From positions 930,001 through 994,000 of the forward strand of contig JARKND010000005.1 in the NCBI GenBank assembly GCA_029309925.1: a stretch of 64,000 nt of DNA, given 5' to 3'. The notes beneath the pieces were generated by a model that made no database searches, was not told where the DNA came from, and saw only the letters and a program-made list of their open reading frames with translations. The first letter of the stretch is position 1. Every line of letters starts with the position of its first letter. The DNA is from Fulvivirgaceae bacterium JP3-4 (lineage in GTDB: Bacteria; Bacteroidota; Bacteroidia; Cytophagales; Cyclobacteriaceae). The translations under genes and the position numbers were made by a program. Positions 34,213 to 43,829 of the stretch are shown piece by piece.

Positions 34213-36180
34213 ATGAAACACTCAACCCCGCGCATGCTCCTGACAGTCGTCACGACATTTGCCCTGGCCTCCTGCAGCGTCACGCAGCAAGAGGAGAAAC
34301 CCAAGAAGCAATATTCCATCGCACAGTTCATGGATATCGTCCAGATCAACGGTGGCTCTTTCTCTCCTGATGAATCGAAAGTACTGATCAATTCCAAGAA
34401 AACAGGAATCTTCAATGCCTATGAGATCGACCTCAAAACAGGTGCAGAGAAACAGCTCACGACCTCGACTGATAACGCAATTTTTGCTCAGTCCTATTTC
34501 CCCGCAGACGACAGAGTTCTCTATACGAGCGACAAAGGCGGAAACGAAATCACACACCTATATGTCCGCAGCAACAACGGCTCAACCATCGACCTGATCC
34601 AGGACTCAACCGCTAAAGCAGATTTCGGTGGATGGAGCTACGACAAGAAAAATTTATACTACACCTCCAACAGCCGCGACAAACGTTTCTTCGATCTCTT
34701 CAGGGTTCAGGTTGATGGATCCAAAGAAGGAAATGTTTATCCGACAACCATGGTGTATCAAAACACTGAAGGTCTGGATGCTGCTGCGGTTTCCCGCGAT
34801 GATCGCTACATCGCGCTGACGAAATCCATCACCACTAACAATTCAGACATGTATCTGCTCGATACACAGTCGAAAAAATTGAAACATCTTTCCCAGCACA
34901 CTGGCAACGTTCAGTTCGCCCCACAATATTTCAGTGGTGACGGAAAGAAGTTGTATTTCCTTACCGATGAAGGCAGCGAATTTACCTACCTCGCCAGCTA
35001 CGATATCGCTTCCGGTGAAAAGGCAAAGGTGGAAGAGGCACCCTGGGACATTATGTACGCTTATCTGTCGCGAAATGAAAAGTACAGAGTGGTCGCTATC
35101 AACAACGATGCGCGCACCGAAATTAAAATTTATGATCAGACCGATGGAAACAAACTGTTAAAGATCGATGGTCTTCCTGAAGGTGATATCACTGGTGTAA
35201 ACATCTCAGACAGCGAAAAGCTGATGACATTTTATGTGACGAGCTCGAAATCACCGGCAAATCTGTTCGTGTACAACTTTGATACAAAGGAGATAAAACA
35301 GCTGACCAACACGATGACGAAAGAGATTGACCCGGATGACCTTGTTGCCGGACAGACTATCCGCTACAAATCGTTTGATGGTATGGAAATTCCAGCTTTG
35401 CTCTACACACCAAAGGGCCTGAAGCCCGGACAAAAAGTGCCAGCGATGTTGTGGATCCATGGTGGTCCTGGTGGTCAGACGCGATTGAATTATTCACCGG
35501 TGATTCAGCATCTCGTCAATCATGACTATGTAATCCTTGCAGTGAACAATCGTGGCAGCTCAGGCTATGGAAAAACTTTCTTTGCGGCTGACGATAAGAA
35601 ACACGGAAACGAAGACCTCAGAGATTGCGTTGAGTCGAAAAAATTCCTGGCAACATTGCCGTACGTTGACACTGAAAAGATCGGCATCATGGGCGGCAGC
35701 TACGGAGGATACATGGTGATGGCGGCACTTGCGTTCACACCTGAGGAGTTTGACGTAGGAGTAAACATTTTTGGCGTGACCAACTGGCTCCGCACGTTGA
35801 AAAGCATTCCGCCATGGTGGACTTCTTTCCGCGAAGCATTGTATACGGAGCTTGGCGATCCAGTAAAGGATTCTGTAGCGCTTTATAATAAGAGTCCGCT
35901 GTTCCACGCGCAAAAGATCACGAAGCCGTTTATTGTACTTCAGGGCAGTAACGATCCACGCGTGTTGCAGGTAGAGTCAGATGAAATTGTCGCAGCCGCA
36001 AAAGCAAATGGCGTACCTGTCGAGTATGTCGTGTTTCCTGACGAAGGGCATGGATTTTTGAAAAAGGAAAACAACATCAAGACTTCTGAGGCGATCCTGA
36101 AATTTCTTGACATTCATCTGAAAGGATTACCGGAAGATCAAGCAGGAGAGAAGCCGATGGCGATGGAGGGGACTAACTGA
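34213..36180 (+). CDS. S9-family prolyl-oligopeptidase lipoprotein
   Basis: The 655-residue serine peptidase has a lipoprotein signal (lipobox ALAS-C at about residue 20). A TolB/PD40-like beta-propeller spans about 40-370 (INGGSFSPDESKVLINS, YSFDSKNLYYTS-type repeats), and an alpha/beta-hydrolase domain starts near 395. The catalytic triad is visible: Ser496 in GGSYGG, Asp581 in GSNDPR and His613 in EGHGF. VPAMLWIHGGPGGQ supplies the oxyanion region. Such S9C-like enzymes remove dipeptides or acylated residues from short peptides. It is anchored in the periplasm or outer membrane. CAAGCTT-rich repeats flank the gene on both sides. Confidence 0.92.
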   Translation: MKHSTPRMLLTVVTTFALASCSVTQQEEKPKKQYSIAQFMDIVQINGGSFSPDESKVLINSKKTGIFNAYEIDLKTGAEKQLTTSTDNAIFAQSYFPADDRVLYTSDKGGNEITHLYVRSNNGSTIDLIQDSTAKADFGGWSYDKKNLYYTSNSRDKRFFDLFRVQVDGSKEGNVYPTTMVYQNTEGLDAAAVSRDDRYIALTKSITTNNSDMYLLDTQSKKLKHLSQHTGNVQFAPQYFSGDGKKLYFLTDEGSEFTYLASYDIASGEKAKVEEAPWDIMYAYLSRNEKYRVVAINNDARTEIKIYDQTDGNKLLKIDGLPEGDITGVNISDSEKLMTFYVTSSKSPANLFVYNFDTKEIKQLTNTMTKEIDPDDLVAGQTIRYKSFDGMEIPALLYTPKGLKPGQKVPAMLWIHGGPGGQTRLNYSPVIQHLVNHDYVILAVNNRGSSGYGKTFFAADDKKHGNEDLRDCVESKKFLATLPYVDTEKIGIMGGSYGGYMVMAALAFTPEEFDVGVNIFGVTNWLRTLKSIPPWWTSFREALYTELGDPVKDSVALYNKSPLFHAQKITKPFIVLQGSNDPRVLQVESDEIVAAAKANGVPVEYVVFPDEGHGFLKKENNIKTSEAILKFLDIHLKGLPEDQAGEKPMAMEGTN

Positions 36181-36213
36181 TCTCATCATTGCAGCCAGAC
36201 TAACAAAATAAAT

Positions 36214-36311
36214 TCGGGCTGTAAGCTGCAAGCTTCAAGCTACAAGTCCTGAGGTGGTGCATTGAAGTGCATGCCTCAGGCTTGCAACTTGTAACCTGGA
36301 ACCTGGAACCT
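36214..36311. repeat. CAAGCTT-type repeat block downstream of the S9 gene
   Basis: GCTGTAAGCTGCAAGCTTCA followed by AGCTACAAGTCC, then GGCTTGCAACTTGTAACCTG and two GGAACCT units, forms an imperfect inverted repeat between convergent genes. GCCTGAGG/CCTCAGGC-type arms occur around its centre (CTGAGGTGGTGCATTG, GCATGCCTCAGG). It may serve as a bidirectional transcript end. Confidence 0.5.
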
Positions 36312-36312
36312 G

Positions 36313-38202
36313 TTACGCCCGTGCCGGTTCCTTCACAAGCTCCTTCAGCTTCTCTAACTCGGTAACGTCTGTCTGAATTCCCAGCAAACCTGTTTCCTTC
36401 AGATGCGGTATGTAGAAGGCCATCTTGGTACTCTTAAGTCGTTTTGTTTCCCCGCTAAGGGTTTCATTGAAGATGTAGGTCTCTGATCCTTTGCGGATGA
36501 TTTCGAGTTCCTGGTTTCTCCACTCCTGTGCTGTTTTGGCATCTACAAAATCGAAGTCGCTTTTTCCGATCAGATCTTCTATGCTCATGTTGTGCGCTTT
36601 CGCGACTACCGTATTGACGAGAACCATTTTGCCCTGGCCGTCTTTGAGGAATATCTTGTGTGGCAACTCATCGAGTATATTAAGCAGTGTCTTTTTATAA
36701 TTCTCCATGTGTTCGATCATCTGCTCATTTCGTGCATCACTTTCCATTTTCACTTTCTGGATCTCGGTAAGTTTTTGCTGGAGTTCGGCTTCTTTTTCGT
36801 TCGAGATCTTCAGAAGGCGTTCAATCTCGTTGTTCTTGCGTTGCATCTCCTCCTGAGTGGCCTGCATCTCCTCCATATTCTGACGAATTTCTTCCTCCTG
36901 TGCGCGCATCTGTTCTGCGAGCTCCTTGGATTTTTCTAACAACTCTTTGTTGCGTTGGTTGTTACGCGTAGTGATAATGGTTGCCGCAATGCTTTCCCCG
37001 ACCTTCTCCATGAATTTTGTTTCAAATTCTTCATACAATGAAAATGAAGCGAGTTCGATTACGCCAACAACTTCTTCTTCCGACTTGAGAGGTACAATGA
37101 GGATGCTGCGCGGATTAGCTTCCCCCAGACCCGATGAGATCGTAACATAATTGTGAGGCACTTTCGTCATGAAGATAGTTTGCTTTTCAATGGCAGCCTG
37201 TCCTACAAGGCCTTCACCGATGTCAACTGTCTTTTGAAGATATTTTTTTCTATTCCATGCACGTGCGCCCATCAGCACCAGCTTGTCATCGTCACCGTGT
37301 GTTTCCCGTACGAAAATTGAACCCTGGTTTGCGCGCATATACTTCACCACCTCTTCGATCACCTTGTCGCACAGTGTCTCGAGATTGTCTGCGTGCTGGC
37401 GGAGGATCTCCCCGATTTTCGCAAGGCCCAGCGCGGAAAATTTCTCGCGCTCTTCACGTATGTTCGCGCGGATCAGACTTTCACGCATATTAAGAAGCGA
37501 TTGGCCTAGTGTGTCAGCCTGCGAAGACGCATATTCTGCTTTGAGGTTTCCCTGGCTGATGTTATCCGCAAAGGAAATGTTTACGTCCATCATCTTTAAC
37601 TGATTTGCACTTTGGATGGCTGCAATGGCAGACTCACGCGTTTGTTCGTGCTGGAGGATTGCCCACCATATACACAAAGCGGAATAAAATGCGATAGAAA
37701 AAATATGGATGAGGAAATGTGTCAGCGATACATCCTGACTGTCTGCCAGGTAAGTCTGCACAATGGTGTTGTCGCGGAAGAAAAAAATGAACGACAGAGT
37801 CGCGATAGCGTAGACCGTTGCCGGCAGCACGACACGCCAGTCTTCATAAAACAGAAGGACAGTCAGAGCGATGAAGAAAATGAATTTCATCTCATACATA
37901 CCATGCATCTGCAGCAGGAACTGGAGTCCGAAATTCCAATACAGAAAGCTTGTGATGAGTCGAAGTGCAAATGAACCCGGATAGAAATATCGCATGACCA
38001 GGAATAACGCGAGCGAGATGCCGCCCATAAAGATTCCCAGCATCAGGGTTTGATAGAAAAATGAAAGAAGGATTCCGACAATAAAGAATCCGATGATAAA
38101 TCCGGTGTTTATTCGATCTGCTTTCTGGTGAATGCGGCTAATGAATGGCCATAGTTGCTGTTCTGAAACAGCAGCGGTTTCTGGTTGGGTTAGGGAACTC
38201 AT
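36313..38202 (-). CDS. Membrane GAF/PAS sensor protein without output domain
   Basis: The 629-residue protein has about five to six transmembrane helices in residues 30-200 and a HAMP-like segment (SFADNISQGNLKAEY, ADTLGQSLLNMRESL). A GAF domain spans about 260-410 (GSIFVRETHGDDDKLVLMG, GEGLVGQAAIEKQTIFM, SILIVPLKSEEEVVGVIELA). A glutamate-rich coiled coil at about 420-500 (EEEIRQNMEEMQATQEEMQR) follows, then a PAS domain to residue 620 (LPHKIFLKDGQGKMVLVNTV). It ends there: I see no histidine kinase, GGDEF or effector domain. It may relay signals by protein contact or serve a partner kinase encoded elsewhere. Confidence 0.85.
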   Translation of the reverse strand: MSSLTQPETAAVSEQQLWPFISRIHQKADRINTGFIIGFFIVGILLSFFYQTLMLGIFMGGISLALFLVMRYFYPGSFALRLITSFLYWNFGLQFLLQMHGMYEMKFIFFIALTVLLFYEDWRVVLPATVYAIATLSFIFFFRDNTIVQTYLADSQDVSLTHFLIHIFSIAFYSALCIWWAILQHEQTRESAIAAIQSANQLKMMDVNISFADNISQGNLKAEYASSQADTLGQSLLNMRESLIRANIREEREKFSALGLAKIGEILRQHADNLETLCDKVIEEVVKYMRANQGSIFVRETHGDDDKLVLMGARAWNRKKYLQKTVDIGEGLVGQAAIEKQTIFMTKVPHNYVTISSGLGEANPRSILIVPLKSEEEVVGVIELASFSLYEEFETKFMEKVGESIAATIITTRNNQRNKELLEKSKELAEQMRAQEEEIRQNMEEMQATQEEMQRKNNEIERLLKISNEKEAELQQKLTEIQKVKMESDARNEQMIEHMENYKKTLLNILDELPHKIFLKDGQGKMVLVNTVVAKAHNMSIEDLIGKSDFDFVDAKTAQEWRNQELEIIRKGSETYIFNETLSGETKRLKSTKMAFYIPHLKETGLLGIQTDVTELEKLKELVKEPARA

Positions 38203-38246
38203 GTCGGGGGCAGATTAACGCCAAATAAAAATAGTAAATCCGCCAC

Positions 38247-38276
38247 ACAAAAAAACCGGCTTTCGACCGGTTTTAG
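38247..38276 (-). terminator. Terminator of nfu
   Basis: AAAACCGG-CTTTCGA-CCGGTTTT is an 8-bp stem followed on the minus strand by seven T residues. It starts a few bases after the nfu stop codon and lies just upstream of the GAF/PAS sensor gene. Confidence 0.85.
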
Positions 38277-38282
38277 ATTTTT

Positions 38283-38858
38283 CTACGCTAAGGCTTCAAC
38301 GCCATACACTTCGGTAGGCATCATTCGCTTGAAGAGGTTTTCAATTCCGGCTTTTAGCGTCACCATAGAAGACGGGCAGCCGCTGCATGAACCCTGGAGG
38401 CGCACTTTTACAATGCCGTCTGAGAATGAATGATAGGTAATGGCGCCACCGTCCTGCTCAACAGCCGGCCGTATGTATTCATCGAGTATGGTTTTGATTT
38501 TCCTGACTGTTTCTGTTTCCTCTTCAGCAGGCACCTGCTCAGGTTCGTTGATCTCAATAATGTAGCGACCTGATTCGAGGAAATTTTTAATATGCTCTTT
38601 GACTTTTCCCTGGATCTCAATCCATTCAACGTCCGCGGTCTTTGTGACGGTGACAAAGTTGCTCATATAGAAAACCCGCTCTACAAAAGGGTAGGAGAAA
38701 AGCTCCTTGGCGAGCGGTGCATTTTCAGCACTTTCAGCATCCGGGAAATCGAAGCTCATACCTTCCGGGATAAGCATCTCATTTACCACGAATTTTAAAG
38801 AATTCGGGTTTGGATTCGACTCTAGATAGATATGAATGTTTTTCGCAGCCTGAAGCAT
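38283..38858 (-). CDS. NifU-like Fe-S scaffold/carrier protein
   Basis: The 191-residue protein combines an N-terminal Nfu_N domain (ESNPNPNSLKFVVNEMLIPE, LFSYPFVERVFYMSNFVTVT) and a C-terminal NifU domain. The cluster-binding motif is GSCSGCPSS, with Cys158 and Cys161. Nfu proteins carry 4Fe-4S clusters to client apoproteins in the cytoplasm. A charged linker (EPEQVPAEEETETVRK) joins the domains. It is monocistronic, with its own terminator. The other Fe-S assembly genes are not nearby. Confidence 0.93.
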   Translation of the reverse strand: MLQAAKNIHIYLESNPNPNSLKFVVNEMLIPEGMSFDFPDAESAENAPLAKELFSYPFVERVFYMSNFVTVTKTADVEWIEIQGKVKEHIKNFLESGRYIIEINEPEQVPAEEETETVRKIKTILDEYIRPAVEQDGGAITYHSFSDGIVKVRLQGSCSGCPSSMVTLKAGIENLFKRMMPTEVYGVEALA

Positions 38859-38933
38859 TTTTTTGTCGTTTATACCGGAACAAAATTAAGGAAATAAAGT
38901 TCAAAAACCGGCTGAAACGGCTCAAGTATTGTG

Positions 38934-40334
38934 CTAGGCGTCAGTTCCGCCTTCAAAGGCGTTTTCCCACTTGCTGATCACCGCTGTGGCAACGCTGTTA
39001 CCTACAACGTTTGTAGCACTGCGGCCCATGTCCAAAAGCGGGTCAATTCCTAACAGAAGCGCAAGTCCGGCCTCGGGAATGTTGAATGATACGAGTGTTC
39101 CTGCAATAACTACCAGTGAGGCACGCGGCACTCCTGCGATACCTTTGCTTGTCACCATCAACACCAGAAGCATGCTCAACTGAGTGCCGAGTGGAAGATC
39201 CATGCCATAAGACTGCGCGATGAAAAGTGATGCGAACGTCATATACATCATACTTCCGTCAAGGTTAAAAGAATAACCCAAAGGAAGCACGAAACTTACG
39301 ATCCGGTCTTTGCACCCGAAGCGTTGTAACTCTTCCATCGTTTTTGGAAACGCAGCTTCACTGCTTGACGTGCTGAACGCAAGAAGCGTTGGTTCTTTGA
39401 TCCGCTGAATGAGGCGAATAACCTTTTTTCCAATCACAACGAAACCCGCGAGGATCAGGAGGAGCCACAGCAATGCCAGCGAGAAATAGAATTCACCAAT
39501 GAAAACCGAGTAGGTTTTGAGAATCGAAAGACCTTGTTTGGCAATGATCGCTGTCATAGCTCCGAACACCGCTAATGGAGCAAAATTCATCACGTAGGTT
39601 GTCACCTTCAATATCACATGTGCCGCTGCATCGAAAGCTTTTACAATAATTTCTCCCGGCTTTCCAATCGCTGCAGTAGCCACTCCGAAGAAGATTGCAA
39701 ATACAACGATCTGAAGAATTTCATTCTTTGCCATCGCTTCGATCACGCTGGCCGGAAACATATGATATAGAAATTCCTTCAGCGATAAGCCCGTGCCCTT
39801 GATAATGCCCGTGTTTGCTTCTGCTTCCGGTAGCGGAAGTTTCATGGCGATACCCGGCTCAAAAATGTTGACCATCAGCAGACCGAGGAGCAGACTCATG
39901 AATGACGCACCAAGAAACCACAGCAAGGTCTTTCCCCCAATCCTTCCAACAGAATTGATGTCGCCCAATTTGGCAACACCAACAACGAGCGTTGTCAGCA
40001 CCAGGGGCGCAACGATCATTTTGATAAGTCTTAAAAAGATATCAGCGAGAAGTGAGAAAGGCTCGACTTTCTTGTCGCGTGATATAAGTAAAGCGTTCCG
40101 TTCCTTGTTGAGGACGGATTTTTTGCTTTCGAATGCTTTCGTTGCAACCGAGTCAGTAGATGTCGCGATCGAATGGTTCAACTGCTCGATCTGACCGTCA
40201 AGGCTGATGAGCGTTTCGTTGTCGGTGTTGAGGTAGTTCGTGTTTAGAATGTAGCCCAGTATGATGCCGGCAAAAAGAGCGATGATGATGTAGAGTGTAA
40301 GTCTGCTCTTTTTTGGAGTTTGCGCAATTTCCAT
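38934..40334 (-). CDS. Dicarboxylate/amino-acid:cation symporter (DAACS family)
   Basis: The 466-residue membrane protein has the GltP/DctA fold, including the serine-rich hairpin AFSTSSSEAAFPKTM (HP1) and the GYSFNLDGSMMYM motif (NMDGT-type TM7). GIAGVPRASLVV (HP2) and GIDPLLDMGRSATNVVGN (TM8) also match. It takes up C4-dicarboxylates or acidic/neutral amino acids with sodium or protons. Unusually, about 60 residues rich in charged and polar amino acids (SLDGQIEQLNHSIATSTD, KSVLNKERNALL) are inserted between TM1 and TM2, predicted as a periplasmic helix or coiled coil. This occurs in some Bacteroidota members. Substrate cannot be called more closely. Confidence 0.92.
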   Translation of the reverse strand: MEIAQTPKKSRLTLYIIIALFAGIILGYILNTNYLNTDNETLISLDGQIEQLNHSIATSTDSVATKAFESKKSVLNKERNALLISRDKKVEPFSLLADIFLRLIKMIVAPLVLTTLVVGVAKLGDINSVGRIGGKTLLWFLGASFMSLLLGLLMVNIFEPGIAMKLPLPEAEANTGIIKGTGLSLKEFLYHMFPASVIEAMAKNEILQIVVFAIFFGVATAAIGKPGEIIVKAFDAAAHVILKVTTYVMNFAPLAVFGAMTAIIAKQGLSILKTYSVFIGEFYFSLALLWLLLILAGFVVIGKKVIRLIQRIKEPTLLAFSTSSSEAAFPKTMEELQRFGCKDRIVSFVLPLGYSFNLDGSMMYMTFASLFIAQSYGMDLPLGTQLSMLLVLMVTSKGIAGVPRASLVVIAGTLVSFNIPEAGLALLLGIDPLLDMGRSATNVVGNSVATAVISKWENAFEGGTDA

Positions 40335-40454
40335 TTCGGTTCAGGTTGATGAGACCATGGCAACGTTTTGGCTGCGCATGGCATGAAAAACATCGCGCAA
40401 TATAGCTATTGTAATGAACCTTTCATCAATCGATTGCCCAGGCTTTTATCGAAA

Positions 40455-40494
40455 TAAAAAAGGCATTAAACACGCGGTCTAATGCCTGTTTTTG
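40455..40494 (-). terminator. Terminator of the 71-aa membrane protein gene
   Basis: AGGCATTA and TAATGCCT form an 8-bp stem around an 11-base loop. On the minus strand it is followed by a T-run, and a shorter T-run on the other side could also serve plus-strand transcripts. Confidence 0.75.
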
Positions 40495-40508
40495 ATGCAG
40501 GAAAATCC

Positions 40509-40724
40509 CTAAGCTGATTGTCTCTTACTTGTAGCGAGTACGATGATACCTGCAACAAGCAAAATCGCACCTGTCACTGGTGACCAGTAAACAGGAGTCT
40601 TTTCAGTCTTATTGATTTCGATTGGTCCGACATCAGCAACTTCTTTCTTGGTAACAAGATTGAAGCCTGTGAAAACTGTCATGATTGCTCCGATGACAAT
40701 TAGTAAGATGGCTACCGTTCTCAT
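40509..40724 (-). CDS. Small two-helix membrane protein, 71 aa
   Basis: Starting at ATG 40724, the protein has two hydrophobic helices, VAILLIVIGAIMTVFTGFNL (residues 4-23) and VTGAILLVAGIIVLATS (about 50-66). A 25-residue loop (VTKKEVADVGPIEINKTEKT) lies between them, and the C-terminus is basic. Similar small proteins of unknown function are common in Bacteroidota. An in-frame GTG would add nine residues, but the ATG gives a cleaner N-terminal helix. A terminator follows the gene. Confidence 0.7.
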   Translation of the reverse strand: MRTVAILLIVIGAIMTVFTGFNLVTKKEVADVGPIEINKTEKTPVYWSPVTGAILLVAGIIVLATSKRQSA

Positions 40725-40959
40725 AAATCGTTTGTTTAAACCTTCTGACACTTGTCAAAAACTCGTGCCGGCAGGCGTGGGGATGACGTTCCACAGACGC
40801 GTAAGAGGCGAAGGCCGCTTCGATAATCGAGAGTTCTTAGGAATAATGCCTTCGATCTGTAAGTTTCAGGTTGCAGGTTCCAGGTTGATCGCCTCTCGGA
40901 ATTATCCTCTCTTTGTGATTTGATTTTTGATTTTTGGTTTTTTGACTTGGTCAAATCTC

Positions 40960-42033
40960 CTATACCCTGGATGCTTTCATCCGAAGCAGCATATCCGCCA
41001 TTACCAAAGCAGCCATTGATTCTACGATCGGAACTGCGCGCGGCACAACACAGGGATCATGTCTTCCTTTTCCTGAAACGATGACTTCGTTGCCGGATTT
41101 GTCAACGCTGGTTTGATCCTGCATGATCGTAGCAACCGGTTTGAATGCGACATTAAAATAAATGTCTTCACCATTTGATATTCCGCCCTGAATTCCACCC
41201 GACAAATTTGTCTTGGTGCGGATGCGGCTTCCGTCATTGTAAAATTCATCGTTGTGTTGCGATCCTCTCAATTCAACACCTGCAAAGCCACTGCCATATT
41301 CGAATCCTTTTACCGCGTTGATGCTTAACATTGCCTTGCCGAGTTCAGCGTGGAGTTTGTCGAATACAGGTTCGCCAAGGCCCACTGGAGAATTTTTTAT
41401 GACCCCGGTAACCACGCCACCAATCGTGTCGCGATCGAGACGGATCTTGTCAATATATGCTATCATTTTTTCCGCTGTCGCGGGATCCGGGCAGCGCACG
41501 ATGTTGTCTTCGGCTTTGCTCAGGTCGAGCCCGGTGTAGTGAGGCGCCTGGATGTCTCCGACTTTCGAAACGTAAGCGAAGATTTCAACACCTGAATTTT
41601 TGAGCAGGAGTTTTGCGATCGCACCCGCAGCAACACGAGCTGCCGTTTCGCGGGCCGAGCTGCGTCCACCACCGCGGTAGTCGCGATGACCGTACTTTGC
41701 TTCGTATGTGTAGTCGGCATGAGAAGGCCTGAACGACTCTGCAATGTGGCCATAATCTTTGCTGCGCTGATCCTGGTTCTCAATGACGATCGCGATCGGA
41801 GTGCCTGTCGATTTTCCCTCGAACACTCCGCTGAGGATCTTGAATGTGTCGTCCTCTTTTCGCTGCGTGGTGATTCTCGATTGTCCCGGCTTCCTGCGAG
41901 TCAGTTCCTGCTGGATAAACGCTTCATCAATCGGAAGTCCTGCGGGGCATCCATCAATGATAACGCCAATGGCCGGGCCATGTGATTCACCAAACGTTGA
42001 GATCTTGAAAAGGGTGCCGTACGAATTGCTCAT
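40960..42033 (-). CDS. aroC: Chorismate synthase
   Basis: The enzyme makes chorismate from EPSP in the last common step of aromatic amino-acid biosynthesis and needs reduced FMN. From ATG 42033 the protein begins [20 protein letters not shown], the standard family start with the GESHG signature. [40 protein letters not shown] and [16 protein letters not shown] are also conserved. The frame is open 18 codons further upstream, but those codons (GPWCLGGY..) lie in a repeat element at 42062-42152 and are unlikely to be translated. The gene is not linked to other aro genes here. Confidence 0.97.
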   Translation of the reverse strand: MSNSYGTLFKISTFGESHGPAIGVIIDGCPAGLPIDEAFIQQELTRRKPGQSRITTQRKEDDTFKILSGVFEGKSTGTPIAIVIENQDQRSKDYGHIAESFRPSHADYTYEAKYGHRDYRGGGRSSARETAARVAAGAIAKLLLKNSGVEIFAYVSKVGDIQAPHYTGLDLSKAEDNIVRCPDPATAEKMIAYIDKIRLDRDTIGGVVTGVIKNSPVGLGEPVFDKLHAELGKAMLSINAVKGFEYGSGFAGVELRGSQHNDEFYNDGSRIRTKTNLSGGIQGGISNGEDIYFNVAFKPVATIMQDQTSVDKSGNEVIVSGKGRHDPCVVPRAVPIVESMAALVMADMLLRMKASRV

Positions 42034-42061
42034 GAGGGCTTGAAGATAATGCATAATACAA

Positions 42062-42152
42062 TAGCCACCAAGACACCAGGGCCCCAAGGCACACTGAGAA
42101 TTTTATCTGGAATTTCTTCGTGTTCCTTAGTGTCTTCGTGTCTTGGTGGCTA
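42062..42152. repeat. Inverted repeat TAGCCACCAAGACAC / GTGTCTTGGTGGCTA
   Basis: Perfect 15-base arms lie at 42062-42076 and 42138-42152 in the gap between aroC and batD, with further partial pairing inside (ACCAGGGCCCC, CTTCGTGTTCC). The family recurs as GTGTCTTGGTG near 26920. Confidence 0.8.
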
Positions 42153-42158
42153 ATGCAT

Positions 42159-43619
42159 TTAAGCGCTCTGTTTTTTGAACATCAGGTACACGGAAGCACC
42201 GAGGATAACGATTGTAAAGAGACTCAACGCAGTTTTGATCCAGTCGTTGTCCTGGCGTGACTGAATGATATTATCCGCGGAAGCGATCTTATCATAAAAA
42301 GCTCCGGCATCATTCGATTCAATGGCCTCGTTCTTCTTGCTTTCCCCGGTGACATACACCGTCAACTTTGATCGCAGAGTATCATAGCGGTTCTTATTCG
42401 TATTGAAGAACACCCACTGAAAATAATCCTTCAGCTGATACTGGCCGGGTTCTTTGGGGATGAGAAAGTAGTTGAAGGACTTTGTTCCCGATACCCGACC
42501 ACCTTCACGGTTGATGTCCTGGCGGACGTTGGGCTCGTAAAATTCAAATGTGTCGTTGTTTTTCACGATTGGTTTCTCAATCGCTGAAATGTTTCCTTCC
42601 CCGAAAATATTGAACACGTAGCTCGAGCTCTTTCCGGTTTCAATATCCGTAGTAGGCATATGTTCGTACAGCTGGTAGTTGCCTACTGCGACCATATCCC
42701 GTAGTGGATGTGGAGGCAGCTCTTTTACGCGCACCGTTTTCGGCTGAGAATAAAACGTCTTAAAATCCTCCTTTCGGTTCTGGCCGAAGAAGGATGGATT
42801 CTTTGCGACTTTATACTTGATCATCTCGAGGCCAACTTTCGGGAAAACAATATTTTCTGCGTTGAGCGGGTAATAGGTTGCCTGGTAGATCTTGTACTGC
42901 GTGTAGCCGCGGCCGTTGATCTGCACGTTTTCTCCTTCGATGTTCTCGATGTTGAAATTTTCTTCCCAGCAGTTGTCTGGCTTTACTTTCTTCAGAATGT
43001 CTGACAGCTGCTTTCCCAGTTCGTGGAACTGCAACGGTGCGCGGTTGTCTTCCGAGACATAGAATGAGAGCGTTGCGTTGAACCCTTCGCCAGCATACAC
43101 TTCATCTTTGCTGGTAGTGAGCGCGAGAAACGCATCGTCTTTCACATCAACAAATTCGGTTTCGTTCCTGCCAAAGAATTCGTCTGCCGGACTTTTGTCG
43201 AACAGGCTCTTGAATGGATCGCGCTGTTGCTGGACAGGCGCACCGACTTTCACTTTCTTCCCCGCCACTTTGATCGGCTTGTCGTTTACCTTCATAGTGA
43301 ACGAAGGCACCGTGACTGTGCCCTGACGTATCGGAAGGTAAGTCATGATCACACTCTGCGAAGACGAGACCTGCCCGTTCACGATGTTGGTTGTCGACTG
43401 GGTTGATGTGCCGCGTTTCCGAAATCCTTCTATGTCCGGGAAGTTGTCGTAATTTTTCAGACGGTCGTTTTGCACTGTGACGGAGATCGTCCACGCCTGA
43501 TTCTCCCCGATCTCATCCGGACCGAGTGTAATCTGGACCCCTTGCGCCTGAACCGACCATATACCGGTAATGAATATGCCAAGCAAAAAATACAAACGCA
43601 GAATCGCCATCTTAATCAT
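42159..43619 (-). CDS. batD: BatD-family protein
   Basis: The 486-residue protein has an N-terminal signal helix (LYFLLGIFITGIWSVQAQG) and repeated immunoglobulin-like beta domains (ITLGPDEIGENQAWTISVTV; AFLALTTSKDEVYAGEGFNA). The family block SFNYFLIPKEPGQYQL is present, and a C-terminal transmembrane helix (TALSLFTIVILGASVYLMF) ends with a short basic tail. This is the layout of BatD, a periplasmic membrane-anchored member of the Bacteroides aerotolerance set that works with MoxR ATPase and VWA proteins BatA/B. Those partners are absent from this window, so this may be a second or unlinked copy. Confidence 0.85.
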   Translation of the reverse strand: MIKMAILRLYFLLGIFITGIWSVQAQGVQITLGPDEIGENQAWTISVTVQNDRLKNYDNFPDIEGFRKRGTSTQSTTNIVNGQVSSSQSVIMTYLPIRQGTVTVPSFTMKVNDKPIKVAGKKVKVGAPVQQQRDPFKSLFDKSPADEFFGRNETEFVDVKDDAFLALTTSKDEVYAGEGFNATLSFYVSEDNRAPLQFHELGKQLSDILKKVKPDNCWEENFNIENIEGENVQINGRGYTQYKIYQATYYPLNAENIVFPKVGLEMIKYKVAKNPSFFGQNRKEDFKTFYSQPKTVRVKELPPHPLRDMVAVGNYQLYEHMPTTDIETGKSSSYVFNIFGEGNISAIEKPIVKNNDTFEFYEPNVRQDINREGGRVSGTKSFNYFLIPKEPGQYQLKDYFQWVFFNTNKNRYDTLRSKLTVYVTGESKKNEAIESNDAGAFYDKIASADNIIQSRQDNDWIKTALSLFTIVILGASVYLMFKKQSA

Positions 43620-43829
43620 GTTCTAACAAAAATTGCCTCCGTTATAACAACCGTTTTCGAGGAATAAAAATTGCTGGAAATTGGCAGAAATACATGGAAT
43701 AGCCAACGGTAGTTTCTCGCGCGGGTTGCGAAAAATTATTAGCGGTATTTTGTTCATTGTATTTCGACAATTTTTTAACTTAACGGTCGTTAGCTTATTA
43801 ATTTTTTAACCCTTACTCATATCAAAAAG

